Of a stretch of 64,000 nucleotides of DNA, positions 45,812 to 57,385 are shown piece by piece (position 1 is the first letter of the stretch; each line of letters starts with the position of its first letter). The translations under genes were made by a program, and so were the position numbers. Origin of the DNA: Capra hircus (taxonomy: Eukaryota > Chordata > Mammalia > Artiodactyla > Bovidae); the NCBI RefSeq assembly GCF_001704415.2, contig NC_030808.1, forward strand, positions 137,345,089 to 137,409,088, in the 5' to 3' direction. A model generated the notes under the pieces. The model saw nothing but the letters and a program-made list of their open reading frames with translations. It was not told the DNA's origin and searched no databases.

Positions 45812-46199
45812 TATAACAATGTAACATAACAGCAAGGAACTGTCTGAAAAGTGAGTCTTAGTGAATACAGACCTCAGTAAACAGAATTATATTTTGGTGT
45901 CCATTGAAACATCTCTTTCTCTCTAAAATTGCTCTCATTTTTATCAAATATAGTCAAATCAAGATTAATTTTCCCATAAATTAATTTTGGTTAATTGATA
46001 AAAGGCCTAGCTGGGCCAGGAAAGCCTCACCAAGGGCTTGTCACAGATTTAGGTAAAGTCCTTCTGTTTTGAGGTCTACAGAATACCCTAAGCTTCCTGT
46101 GCCTGTTAGGAGGTAGCATTCTTGATTTATCTTAATTGTTAGAAACCTAAGAATTTAGGAAGGATTAGGTAAAGAGAAAACAGAACTGTTTCAACTCTG
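45812..46199. other. No gene recognised
   Basis: AT-rich single-copy-looking spacer between two BovB copies. Confidence 0.4.
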
Positions 46200-46200
46200 C

Positions 46201-47245
46201 TTCAGTTCAGTTCAGTTCAGTCGCTCAGTCGTGTCCGACTCTTTGCGACCCCATGAATCACAGCACGCCAGGCCTCCCTGTCCATCACCATCTCCCGGAG
46301 TTCACTCAGACTCACGTCCGTCGAGTCTGTGATGCCATCCAGCCATCTCATCCTCTGTTGTCCCCTTCTCCTCCTGCCCCCAATCCCTCCCAGCATCAGT
46401 CTTTTACAGTGAGTCAACTCTTCGCATGAGGTGGCCAAAGTACTGGAGTTTCAGCTTTAGCATCATTCCTTCCAAAGAAATCCCAGGGTTGATCTCCTTC
46501 AGAATGGACTGGTTGGATCTCCTTGCAGTCCAAGGGACCCTCAAGAGTCTTCTCCAGCACCACAGTTCAAAAGCATCAATTCTTCGGCGCTCAGCCTTCT
46601 TCACAGTCCAACTCTCACATCCATTCATGACCACGGGAAAAACCATAGCCTTGACTAGACGGACCTTAGTCGGCAAAGTAATGTCTCTGCTTTTGAATAT
46701 ACTATCTAGGTTGGTCATAACTTTTCTTCTAAGGAGTAAGCGTCTTTTAATTTCATGGCTGCAATCACCACCTGCAGTGATTTTGGAGCCCAAAAAAATA
46801 AAGTCTGACACTGTTTCCACTGTTTCCCCATCTATTTCCCATGAAGTGATGGGACCGGATGCCATGATCTTTGTTTTCTGAATGTTGAGCTTTAAGCCAA
46901 CTTTTTCACTCTCCTCTTTCACTTTCATCAAGAGGCTTTTTAGCTCCTCTTCACTTTCTGCCATAAGGGTGGTGTTATTTGCATATCTGTGGCTATTGAT
47001 ATTTCTCCCGGTAATCTTGATTCCATCTTGTGTTTCTTCCAGTCCAGTGTTTCTCATGATGTACTCTGCATATAAGTTAAATAAGCAGGGTGACAATATA
47101 CAGCCTTGGTGTACTCCTTTTCCTATTTGGAACCAGTCTGTTGTTCCATGTCCAGTTCTAACTGTTGCTTCCTGACCTGCATACAGATTTCTCAAGAGGC
47201 AGGTTAGGTGGTCTGGTATCCCCATCTCTTTAAAGGTGTAATTTA
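46201..47245 (-). mobile_element. BovB with 281-codon RT/C-terminal frame, reverse
   Basis: The youngest-looking BovB here: about 1.05 kb with an uninterrupted minus-strand frame (46404-47249) that begins in the RT domain (MGIPDHLTCLLRNLYAGQEA) and runs to the C-terminal region (KLKLQYFGHLMRRVDSL). A small deletion near 46405 then shifts the frame, and the last 70 codons are read in another frame (46217-46438). The catalytic YADD motif reads YANN (about 46972-46983), removing both aspartates. The RT N-terminal motifs are missing by 5' truncation. The 3' end keeps (TTCAG)n. Confidence 0.95.
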
Positions 47246-47319
47246 CCAAGTTGCTATAAGTAATAATTAGTTTGAGAGGAGTTATATTAGTTATATTTGC
47301 AAAACAGATTGCTGTTTTT

Positions 47320-50300
47320 CACTTGCTAGGTTGTGTCTGACATTTTGCGAACACGTGCACTGAAGCATGCCAGGCTTCCCTGTCGTTCACTGTCTCCTGG
47401 AGTTTGCTCAGACCCATGTCCATTTAGTCAGTGATGCTAGCCAACCATTTCATTCTCTGTCATCCTCTTCTCCTCTTGCCCTCAGTCTTTCCCAGCATCA
47501 GGGTCTTTTTCAATGAGTAGGCTCTTTACCTCAGGTGGCCAAACTCTTGGAGCTGCAGCATCAGTCCTTTCCGTGAATATTTAAGGTTGATTTCCTTTAG
47601 GATTGACTGGTTTGATCTCCTTGCTGTCCAAGGAAATCACAAGAATCTTTTCCACAGCACACTTCAAAAGCATCAATTCTTCAGCACTCAGCCTTCTTTA
47701 TGGTGGAACTCTCACATCCATTCATGACTACTGGAAAAACTATAGCTTTGACACATGGACCTTTATTGGCCAAATGATGTCTCCAGTTTTTAAAACGCTG
47801 TCTAGATTTGTCGTAGTTTGTCTTACCAAGGAGCAACTATCTTTTAATTTCATGGTTTCAGTCACCATCCAGAGTGATTTTGGAGCCCAGGAAAATAAAG
47901 TCTGTCACTGTTTCCATTGTTTCCTGATCTACTTGCCATAAAGTTATGAAACTAGATGCCATGATCTTAGGTTTTTGAATGTTGAGTTTTAAGCCAGCTT
48001 TTTCACGTTCCTCTTTCACTTTCATCAAGAAAATCTTTAGTTCCTCTTTGCTTTCTGTCATTACAGTGGTATCATCTGCATATCACAGGTTGATATTTCT
48101 CCCAGCAATCTTGATTCCAGCTTGTGAGACATCCAGCCTGGCATTTCACATGATGTGCCCAGTTTAGAAGTTAAATTAAGGGGGCAGTATACAGCCTTGA
48201 CATACTCTTTTCCCAATTTTGAACCAGTCCGTTATTCCATGTCCAGATCTAGCTGTTGCTTCTTGATCTGCATACAAGTTTCTCAGGAGACAGGTAAGGT
48301 GGTCTGGTATTCCCATCTCTTTAAGACCTTTCTACAGTTTGTTGTGGTCCACACAGTAAAAGGCTTTAGAGTAGTCAATGAGCAGAGGTAGATGTTTTTC
48401 ATGAATTCCCTAGCTTTTTCTATGATCCAGTTGTATGTTGACAATTTGATCTTTGGTTCTTGTGCCTTTTCAAAATCCAGCTTGTACATCTGGAAGTTCT
48501 TGGTTCATGTACTGTTGAAGTCTACCTTGAAGGATTTTGAGCATAATCTTGCTAGCAGGTGAAATGAGTGCAGTTGTATGGTAATTTGAGCATTCTTTGG
48601 CATTGCCTGTCTTTGAGATTGGAGTGAACACTGACATTTTTCAGTCATGTGGCCACTGCCACAGTTTACCAAGTTGGCTGGTGTATCGAGTGCAGCACTT
48701 TAACAGCATCATCTTTTAGGATTTGAGCTAGCTCTGCTGGAATTCCATCACCTCTGCCAGCTTTGTTTGTAGTAATGCTTCCTAAGGCCCACTTGACTTT
48801 ACACTACAGGATAGTGTAAAGCTCTAGCTGAATGACCTGGGTCATTAAGACCTTTTTTTGTATAGTTCTTCTGTTTATTCTTGCCCTTGCCTTTATTTCT
48901 GTCCTTTATTGTGCCCAACTTTGCGTGAAATGTTCCCTTTGTATCTCCAACTTTCTTGAAGAGATCTCTAGTCTTTCCATTCAGTTGTTTTCCTGTTTTT
49001 TTACATTGTTCACTTAAGAAGACTTTCTTATCTCTCCTTGCTATTCTCTGGGACTCTGCATTGAGTTGGATATATCTTTCCCTTTCTCCTCTGCCTTTGG
49101 CTTCTTTTCTATTCTCAGCTATTTGTAAGACCTTTTCAGACAATTACTTTGCCTTCTTGGATTTCCTTTTCTTGGAGATGGCTTTGCTCACCACCTCCTA
49201 TACTATGTTAAGAGCCTCTGTCCTAGTTTTCATGAACTCTGCCTACCAGATCTAATCCCTTGAATCTATTTCTCACTTCCAATGTATAATCATAAGGGAT
49301 TTGATTTTGGTCATACCTGAATGGCTTAGTGGTTTTCCCTACTTTGTTCAATTTAAGCTTGAATTTTGCAATAAGAAGCTCATCATCTGAGCCATAGTCA
49401 GCTCCTGGTCTTGTTTTTGCTGACTGTATAGAGCCTATCCATCGTCAGATGCAAAGAATATAATGAATCTGATTTTGATATTGACTTTCTGTTGATTTCT
49501 CTGTGTAGAGTCTTCTCTTGTGTTACTGGAAGAGGGTGTTTGCTATGACTGGTGCATTCTCTTGGCAAAACTCTGTTAACCATTTCCCTGCCTATTTTGT
49601 ACTCCTAGGCCAAACTTGCCTGTTCCTCCAGGTATCTCTTGACTTCCTACTTTTTTCTTCCAATCCCCTATTATGAAAAGAATATCTTTTTTTTGTTGTT
49701 AGTTCTAGAAGGTCTTATAGGTCTTCATAGAACCATTCAATGTCAGCTTCCTTGGCATTAGTGATTGGAGTATAGACTTGGGTAAGTGTGATATTGAATG
49801 GTTTGCCTTGGAAATGAACTGAGATCCTGTTGTTTTTGAGATATCATCCAAGTACTGCATTTTGGGGTCTTTTGTTAACTATGAGGGCTACTGCCTTTCT
49901 TTTAGAGGATTCTTGCCTGCAGTAATAGATACAATGCTTATCTGAATTAAATTTGCCCATTTCCATCCATTTTAGTTCACTGATTCCTAAAATGTCAATG
50001 TTTAGTCTTGCCATCTCCTGCTTGACCATGTCTGATTCAATTCACCTTGATTCATGCATCTAACATTCTAGGTTCCCATACAAAATTGTTCTTTACAATA
50101 TTGGACTTTTTTTCACCACCAGACATGTCCACAACTGAGTGACGTTTCTGCTTTATCCCAGCCTCTTCATTCTTAGTGGAGCTGTTCCTTTGCTCTTCCC
50201 CAGTACCATTTTGGAACACCTACTGATGTGGGGGGCTCATCTTCTGGTGTCATATCCTTTTGCCTTTTCATTGTATTCGTGGGGTTCTCAAGGCAAGAAT

Positions 50301-50345
50301 ACTGACATGGTTTGCATTCCCTTCTCGAGTGGACCACGTTTTGTC
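47320..50345 (-). mobile_element. Near-full-length ancient BovB, reverse
   Basis: The longest BovB (about 3 kb) and strongly diverged. In reverse it carries, in order, the 5' region (50345), an AP-endonuclease-like part (49600-50040, e.g. EMARLNIDILGISELKW on the minus strand), the linker (48799-49143), RT remnants (48150-48800) and the C-terminus and 3' UTR. Frameshifts and stops break it throughout. On its 5' side it joins directly to PPP4R3-derived sequence. Tentative flanks GCAAAACAGAT (47299-47309) and GTAAAACTCAT (50636-50646) match at 8 of 11 bases. Confidence 0.9.
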
Positions 50346-50635
50346 AGGCCCTGACTAGCAGAGACATGTCCCTCAGTTGCTCCATGTAGTTGGATGACAT
50401 GCCTGGCACCCTGGTTGTCCTACTGCTGGTCCTCATTGACTGTGTAAATCTTCACTGACCACTGGGTGTCAGTCAACATGCTGCCCAGGGGCTGGGGCAA
50501 AGCCCCTGCTGGATTCAGTGGGAAGCGAATGGGGGAAAGGCTAGAGACAAGGTTGAAGGACACCCAGGAGTGGATGGGCCCTGGCCTCACTGCTGCTGCT
50601 GGCTGCCCTGGGGCTGATCTACCACCCAAGAGTAG
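50346..50635 (-). pseudogene. PPP4R3: PPP4R3 (SMEK) retro-pseudogene 5' fragment
   Basis: On the minus strand an ATG at 50479 opens a frame reading MLTDTQWSVKIYTVNEDQQ. This matches the N-terminus of PPP4R3A/B, the regulatory subunit of protein phosphatase 4 that begins with a PH/EVH1-like domain. A TAG replaces the conserved Trp codon that follows, and a two-base loss shifts the frame. After it, SNYMEQLRDMSLLVRA continues the family match, then homology stops at about 50346 where BovB begins. Upstream (50480-50635) is GC-rich sequence in the place of the 5' UTR. No introns are present, so it derives from mRNA. It covers only about 43 codons of a protein usually over 800 residues and is non-functional. 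Which paralogue it came from cannot be told. Confidence 0.8.
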
Positions 50636-50722
50636 GTAAAACTCATAAAAATTATAAACATATTCACTAGTTTACTCCATAACTAATACTTTAATCACTT
50701 TTTATGAAGCCATCAGGTTTTT

Positions 50723-51292
50723 CTTTCAGTTCCGTCACTCAGTCGTGTCTGACTCTTTGCGACCCCATGAATCACAGCACGCCAGGCCTCCCTGTCCATC
50801 ACCAACTCCCGGAGTTCACTCAAACTCATGTCCATCGAGTCGGTGATGCCATCCAGCCATCTCATCCTCTGTCATCCCCTTCTCCTCCTGCCCCCAATCC
50901 CTCCCAGCATCAGGGTCTTTCCCAATGAGTCAGCTCTTCTCATGAGGTGGCCAAAGTATTGGAGTTTCAGCTTCAACATCAGTCCTTCCAATGAATACCC
51001 AGAACTGATCTCCTTTAGGATGGACTCGTTGGATCTCCTTGCAGTCCAAGGGACTCTCAAGAGTCTTCTCCAGCAACACAGTTCAAAAGCATCAATTCTT
51101 CAGCGCTCAGCCTTCTTCACAGTCCAACTCTCACATCCATACATGACCACTGGAAAAACCATAGCCTTGACTAGATGGACCTTTGTTGGCAAAATAATAC
51201 CTCTGCTTTTCAGTATGTGGTCTAGGTTGGTCAGAACTTTCCTTCCAAGGAGTAAGCGTCTTTTAACTTCATGGCTGCAATCACCATCTGCC
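50723..51292 (-). mobile_element. BovB 3' fragment, reverse (left arm of inverted pair)
   Basis: CAGTTCCGTCACTCAGTCG through GGTGGCCAAAGTATTGGAG to CATGGCTGCAATCACCATC. Relatively young. It meets a forward BovB head to head at about 51292. Confidence 0.95.
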
Positions 51293-51934
51293 CCATTACT
51301 GCATGGCAAACAGAAGGGAAAAAGGTAGAAGTAGTGACGGAATTCCTCTTCTTGGGCTCCAGAATCACTGGATTTTGGTGACTGCAGCCATGAAGTTAAA
51401 AGACGTTTGCTTCTTGGCAGGAAAGTGATGACAAACCTAGATGGTGTGTTGGAAAGCAGAGATGTTACTCTGCTGACACAGGTCCATATTATCAAGGGTT
51501 TGGTCTTCCCATTGGTCACATGTGGTTGTGAGAGCTGGACCATAAAGAAGGCAGAGTGCCAAAGAATTGATGCCTTTGAACTGTGGTACTGGAGAAGACT
51601 CCTGAAAGTCCCTTGGAGAGCAAGGAGCTCAAGCCAGTCAATCTTAAGGGAAATCAACCCTGAATGTTCACTGGATGGACTGATGCTGAAACCGAAGCTC
51701 CAGTATTTTGGTCATTTGGTGGGCATAGATGGCTCATTGGAAAAGTCATTGATGCTGGGAAAGATTGATGGCAGAAGGAGAAGAGGGCATCAGAGAATGA
51801 GATGGCTGGACAGCATCACCAATGCAGTGAACATGAACTTGAGCAAAAGCTGGGAGATGGTGAGGGACAGGGAGGCCTGGTGTGCTGCAGTCCATGTGGT
51901 CTCAAAGAGTCGGACATGACTGGGCAACTGAACA
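51293..51934 (+). mobile_element. BovB 3' fragment, forward (right arm of inverted pair)
   Basis: An older BovB beginning CCCCATTACTGCATGGCAAAC and ending GACTGGGCAACTGAACAAC. The 170-codon frame at 51407-51919 (WTIKKAECQRIDAFELWYWR and following) is the BovB C-terminal region, still open but lacking the RT. Confidence 0.93.
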
Positions 51935-51935
51935 A

Positions 51936-52747
51936 CAACAATAACCTTTCTGTAAGTCTTCTTGAAGAGGAAGCATTTTTGCAGAGACATCAGAGTGAAA
52001 CCATAACTGTCTATAATGCAAAACACTTCAGAGTATACATTTAAATCTGATTACAATGCAGTTGACAAAGTAACTTGGTTACTGCTATGACGTACGACTT
52101 TCAGATAAAAAATAGAATTATGACTGATAACATTTTACAAGGACATATGAGATTTTTAGGAACTCCATATAATTTCTAGAATACCTATATTAGTAACATT
52201 TATCATACAGTATAACTTAAGATTTGACAATATTTCCTATGTAATTTAACATACCTAATAAACCTAATTAGCTTAATATCTCTCTTTGGGATGTTTTAGG
52301 GGCCCTTTGAAGTCAGCTAAAGGTCAAAAGGATTTCATTAGAATTTGGTGTAGGAAATTTTTTTGTCAAAAAATATCAAAAGGATTTAGAACGCTTAGTC
52401 AGGTAGGTAGGTCACTGTGAAACAATAGTTATTTACTATTAGCCAAAGTGACAATAAAAGATTTCAAAGGCAGATATAGAAAAGATCACTTAAAGAGTCA
52501 AGAAGCTTAAAATCTGTTGTCAAAGGCAGTTTAACATTTTAAGAAAGTTTTAACAGAGAGAAAGGCCACATTCAGGTTTTGTACCAGCTTACTTTTTTTT
52601 TCAGAAAAAATAATTTTTACATTAATATTTAAAAATTGTTTTAAATTATGAACATATAATAACACATTTACAGAAGACTTGGAAAAGAGTTGCATGTAGT
52701 TCCACTATATATTACAATTATTTTTAAGTAGATAAATTAAGATTTCT
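51936..52747. other. No gene recognised
   Basis: Very AT-rich, apparently single copy. Confidence 0.45.
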
Positions 52748-52759
52748 AGTTGGAATTTC

Positions 52760-53034
52760 CAGAGAAGGTAATGGCACCCCACTCCGGTACTCTTGCCTGG
52801 AAAATCCCATGGAAGGAGGAGCCTGGTAGGCCGTAGTCCAAGAGGTTGCTAAGAGTCGGATATGACTGAGTGACTTCACTTTCACTTTCATGCATTGGAG
52901 AAAGGAATGGCTACCCACTCCAGTGTTCTTGCCTGGAGAATCCCAGGAACAGGGGAGCCTGGTGGGCTGCCGTCTCTGGGGTCACACAGAGTTGGACACG
53001 ACTGAAGCAACTTAGCAGCAGCAGCAGCAGCAGC
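52760..53034 (+). mobile_element. Bov-A2 SINE with TSD
   Basis: Complete dimer ending in about seven AGC units. The flanks AGTTGGAATTTC (52748-52759) and AGTTAGAATTTC (53035-53046) match at 11 of 12 bases. Confidence 0.95.
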
Positions 53035-53089
53035 AGTTAGAATTTCAATATCCAACTCTCAAAAATTAATAGAATGAATAGAAAAGTAG

Positions 53090-54060
53090 AAGAATATAGT
53101 AGACCTGAAAAGCAGTATGAACCAGTGCAACATAATTAAGATTTAATGCAATTTTCACACAACAACAGGTTTCAAATTCTATTCAAGTTCCTAGGGACAT
53201 AAAACATGGTGCAGGAATTTCATGGTCTAAAGGTAGAAATCATTCAGAATTTGTTCTCTTATCACTGTGGAATTGTGTATTAGAAATCAATATCAAAAGA
53301 TACTTGAAAATAACCCACATGTTTTTAAGTGCAATGTGACATTTACCAAGAGAGATCTTTTACTTAGCCATTGAACACCTCAATAAAATTAAAAGACTGA
53401 AGAAACACAAAGGGTGATTGCAAAGAAGAAAGCATCTAAATAAGAACTTAGTATCAAAGGTACTTTAGAAATACCTTGTGTTTGGATATTTAATGTCCAT
53501 TTTTAAATGATGAGTGTATCTAAGAGGTCATAACAAGGAAAATTAGATATTTGTAATGGAATAAAAATGAAAAAAGTATTTATCAGTATTGGTTGCATGC
53601 TGCTGAAGCTGCTCAACAAATACAAATACAAATAAAACCAGTACAAATAGAAATACATGCTGCTGCAAACAAATACAATACCTTAAATAAGGTATGGAAA
53701 CAAATAATGGACACTAACAAGATTTTGTGAGATTAGAATAAAATCTGTACTTAATAGTACTGTATCACATGTTAATTTCCAGTTTGTTTTTTTTTTTACA
53801 ACATAGGATTTCTTTATAGTCTCAGAATTGGATTAGACATTTCAAGCCTCATTCGATTTTTGAAAAAAAAATCACTAAAATGATAAGCTTTCTAGACTTT
53901 AGCAGTAATACTAGATGCCAGAATAAATGGAACTATATCAAAGTTTTGAGTGAATATAAATTAAAAGTCTAGCATTCCGTTTATACTTAGTCAAACAGGT
54001 GGAACCAAAATGTCATAAATTTTTTAGCTAAGCAAAACTTTGTAAGTTTTCTAAAGCATA
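53090..54060 (+). mobile_element. Old L1 ORF2-region relic
   Basis: GGTAGAAATCATTCAGAATTTG, GTGGAATTGTGTATTAGAAATC and ATTAGATATTTGTAATGG follow old L1 ORF2 sequence. 53900-53990 (GATGCCAGAATAAATGGAAC, TTTTGAGTGAATATAAATT) may be a separate L1/HAL1-type piece. Decayed, no open frame. Confidence 0.5.
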
Positions 54061-54143
54061 TGTATTACATATGATATATATGTGTACACATATACGCACA
54101 TATATATGTATCAAAAGTTTTTCTACTCCTTTTGATAAAGGCT

Positions 54144-54503
54144 TGGAAAGACTCTTGAGAGTCCCTTGGACTGCAGGGAGAGCCAAGCAGTCAATCCTAA
54201 AGGAAATCAGTCCTGATTTGAATATTCGTTGGAAAGACTGATACTGAAGCTGAAGCTCCAATATTTTGGCCACCTGATGTGAAGAACTGACTCATTGGAA
54301 AAGACCCTGATGCTGGGAAAGATAGCAGGCAGGAGGAGTAGGAGATAACAGAGGATGAGATGGCGGGATGGCTTCATTCTTTCAAAACTATGGACCTGAG
54401 TTTGAGCAAGCTCCGGGAGTTGGTAATAGACAGGGAAGCCTAGTGTGCTTTAGTCCATGGGGTCGCAGAGTTGGACATGACTGAGTGACTACTGAACTGA
54501 GAA
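54144..54503 (+). mobile_element. BovB 3' fragment
   Basis: GACTCTTGAGAGTCCCTTGG to ATGACTGAGTGACTACTG: about 360 bases of BovB 3' end, diverged, preceded by ATATAT/CACATA simple sequence. Confidence 0.92.
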
Positions 54504-54505
54504 AG

Positions 54506-56649
54506 AATGACAAAAAGAGACAGAGAAATTGGGAAACATATACTAAATGAAATGGGGGCACTGAACATGAAGTAGAAAAAGTAAAGCAAACTAGATAAAA
54601 GATCATTATATAGTCTAGTTATTTTTAAACATGACTGCCATTAGAATCACATCAGGAGCTTTGGAGAAAAAAACAATTCTTGGGCATTTGTATTTTTCAA
54701 AAAATTCCAAGATAATTCTAAGGTGCATCTGGATTTTAAAAAGAGATTATGTATTTTTCTATTAAGTGGTAGTTTTAGAATCCTCAATTCTTAAAACTGT
54801 ATAGAATTTTATTATTTTCTATTGCCCAATCATTATACAGTGATAGTAAAACAAATAATAGTTACATAATCACAATAGTAAAAGATATTTATCAGTTTTC
54901 ACAATCAATAGCTAGACAAAAAATAAAAGATAATTATAATTGCAAGCCATAATGGAAACATGATTAACCTAACAGTATAAAATAATTACATACAATTGGG
55001 AGAGGGGGAGTCAAGTAGAGTGATATGGTAAGTGGAAGTGCATATATGCACATATTTTCATCTACCCAGCCAGTCTATGCCATGCTTGGTGCATGTGATC
55101 CATTTCCATTTAAGGTAATTGTCAATATGTGTGATCCTATTACCGTTTTCTTGTTTGTTTGGGGTTTATTTTTTGTAAGTCTTTTCCTTCTCTTGTATTT
55201 CCTGCCTAGAGAAGTTCCTTCAGAATTTGTTCTAAAGCTGTCATCAGCTTACTTTTATAATTCATTTACTCAGTTAACTTTAATCTAAACGTGGCCAGCA
55301 CTGATCATCCACAAACATTCCATCACTTTCTGTATCCAATTAGTCTGTCCCCCGTTCTCTTCTCCATCTAGAAAAAAAAAAAGTTACTTACTTTCCTTTC
55401 CCTTAATAAAGTACAATTCCATTCCTCGTACCTTCTTTATTTAAAACACACATCCTACTTTCCTACTGTATACTGAAATGTTTCCTTTATTATTTCTAGT
55501 AGCTTTAATTACATATTTAATTTAGACTCCTCAGCTCTTAAAAACTTAATTTCTTGTGAAAATTAAGAAATAAGCAATTATGAACTGTCTTTTACATTAG
55601 TGCTCTATTGATTGGTAAACATAAATACTAATGATAATTTCTAAAAGCATTTTTTTAAATAGAGGACTTCTCAGGGTGGCACAGATCATATTCACTAATA
55701 ATCTCAAATACTTTTGGTTTCTCTGTTTAGTAATTGATACCTTTAACTTCTGTTGAATATTTCCTACCTCTTATTTAACTTGAAATTTATTCTGGCCAGT
55801 TTTATATTTCTGATTATACAAGTGCTTTGTTTTAAGCCAATTAAGTAGAGCCTAATTTGGTTATATTTTTGGTTATACCATACATCTACGACATACGCAG
55901 ATACATACATACACGCACATAGAGAGACCTCATAGTCCTCATTTCAAAATTTCAGCCCTGAATCAGGTACAACAACATAAAATCCATCAGTTACAATGGT
56001 TTGGATTCACATTGGGCTTCTGGCAGATGGAACAAATCAAGGTCGTTTGTCTAGATGGCTAAACCCTTTTTTACTAATATTTACAGGAAAGACATTTAGG
56101 ATTTCTACTACTCCTTGACAAGTCAAGTTCTAATACTTTACCCCCTTTTGCAAAATTTGCATTTTAAAAAGATGGCAGAGATAAGGGTCCCTGAGAAGAT
56201 CAGGTAAGACATTTATATCTCAAAGGTACAGGCAACTGTATATGCAAAAAGAAACAGTTTTGGAATTTTCAAGACTTTTTCCTACATCAGTGTTTTCCAA
56301 AGTCTAAAGAATATTATGGCCACACACTGTCATAATAAAATACTACCTCTTTCTTAGACATGGGGTCATACCTAGAATCTTCCCAGTCACACAGAATTTG
56401 TTCAAGAAGGCTCCACAGTGGAACAGAACCAGAATTTCCCATTTGACAGTACAGAATGACCATCACAAGTCACTACACAGAACCCAAAGTGTAAAGCACA
56501 TAGGCATGGCTGTCCTAATCAGAAATTCCCTTCAGTACAAGATTGCAGTCTCTCAAAAAAAAAAAAAAAAAGAAAAAGAAAAAAGAAAATCTCATATAGA
56601 AACATAGCCAAGAACTAACAAAGAGGAAATGGAAATATCTTGAATCTTC
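54506..56649. other. No gene recognised; A-tract at 56556
   Basis: About 2.1 kb of AT-rich DNA. A frame at 55025-55288 is hydrophobic and T-rich without a motif. At 56556-56605 a long A-tract with AAAAAG repeats follows TACAAGATTGCAGTCTCTC, resembling a retrocopy tail, but the sequence before it is not recognised. Confidence 0.4.
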
Positions 56650-57385
56650 AAAGATTTCAAAGGGAGGAAACGAGGCCAGATTGAAAGAAGAAGGGAAGGG
56701 GAGGGGACAAAGGTGGCCTTATGGCTGTCTCCTGCCACCTGCAGATGCCCAGGCATTATAGGACTTTTCTTTGGGCTTCCAAGGAGGATTGAAACTTGGT
56801 CCTACCAGAAATCAGATTGTCGTTTATTCCTTAAGTCATGTCCGACTCTCTTGCAACCCAATGGACTATAGCCGGCTAGGCTTCTCTGTCCATGGGATTT
56901 CCCAGGGAAGAATACTGGAGTGGGTTGCCATTTCCTTCTCCAGGGGATCTTCCTGACCTGGGGACTGAATCCATGTCTCCTGCATTGGCAAGTCAATTCT
57001 TTACCACTGAGCCACCAGAGAAGCCCTCAGAAACCAGATACAAGACCAGACCAGAATTTGAGTTCTCTGCCCACTGAGGGTGATCAGGCCCTAACCCTCA
57101 GATCAGGCTGAAGCCCTTCAATTGGACTGTTGAATCCAGGACCTGGCGAGAGAAAAAAGAGTAGGACAGGAGAGGTTGAAAAGAGGAAAGGAAGAGGAAG
57201 GGGTAAAGAGGTCAATAAAACCTCTTATTTTTTACCCCATCAGGGTACTCTGCGTCAGGAGGAGACCAGGGACAAAAGGTTTCAGTTGTGGCTGCTAGGT
57301 CTGGTCCATTGGTGGGTCAGCTGGTCCCCAAAAGTGGTCAGGATGTTAGTTGTGGCGAAAGAGAGGTCCTGCCGGAGTCACCGTT
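56650..57385 (-). mobile_element. Probable ERV leader/internal remnant, reverse
   Basis: Directly downstream (minus strand) of an LTR. On the minus strand 57230-57385 contains GGACCAGCTGACCCACCAAT and a GGGTAAAA splice-donor-like site, in the position of a retroviral leader. No gag, pol or env frame is recognisable, and no primer-binding site is certain. A Bov-tA inserted at about 56820-57027. Confidence 0.45.
56820..57027 (-). mobile_element. Bov-tA SINE, reverse, with TSD
   Basis: AAGTCATGTCCGACTCTC, GGAAGAATACTGGAGTGGG, GGGATCTTCCTGACCTGGGG, TTACCACTGAGCCACCAG. The flanks CAGAAATCAGAT (from 56807) and CAGAAACCAGAT (from 57029) match at 11 of 12 bases. Confidence 0.93.

Noticed and set aside
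50420..50629. 69-codon minus-strand frame as a genuine PPP4R3 exon
   Set aside because: It lacks the splice boundary, has a stop at a conserved Trp codon and a frameshift, and is joined to BovB; it is a pseudogene fragment.
50723..51934. Twin-primed BovB like the one at 19.5 kb
   Set aside because: The two arms cover the same 3' region and belong to different-age subfamilies, and no common TSD is visible; two insertions fit better.
53011..53036. Polyglutamine-type coding repeat
   Set aside because: The AGC run is the normal tail of a Bov-A2 SINE.
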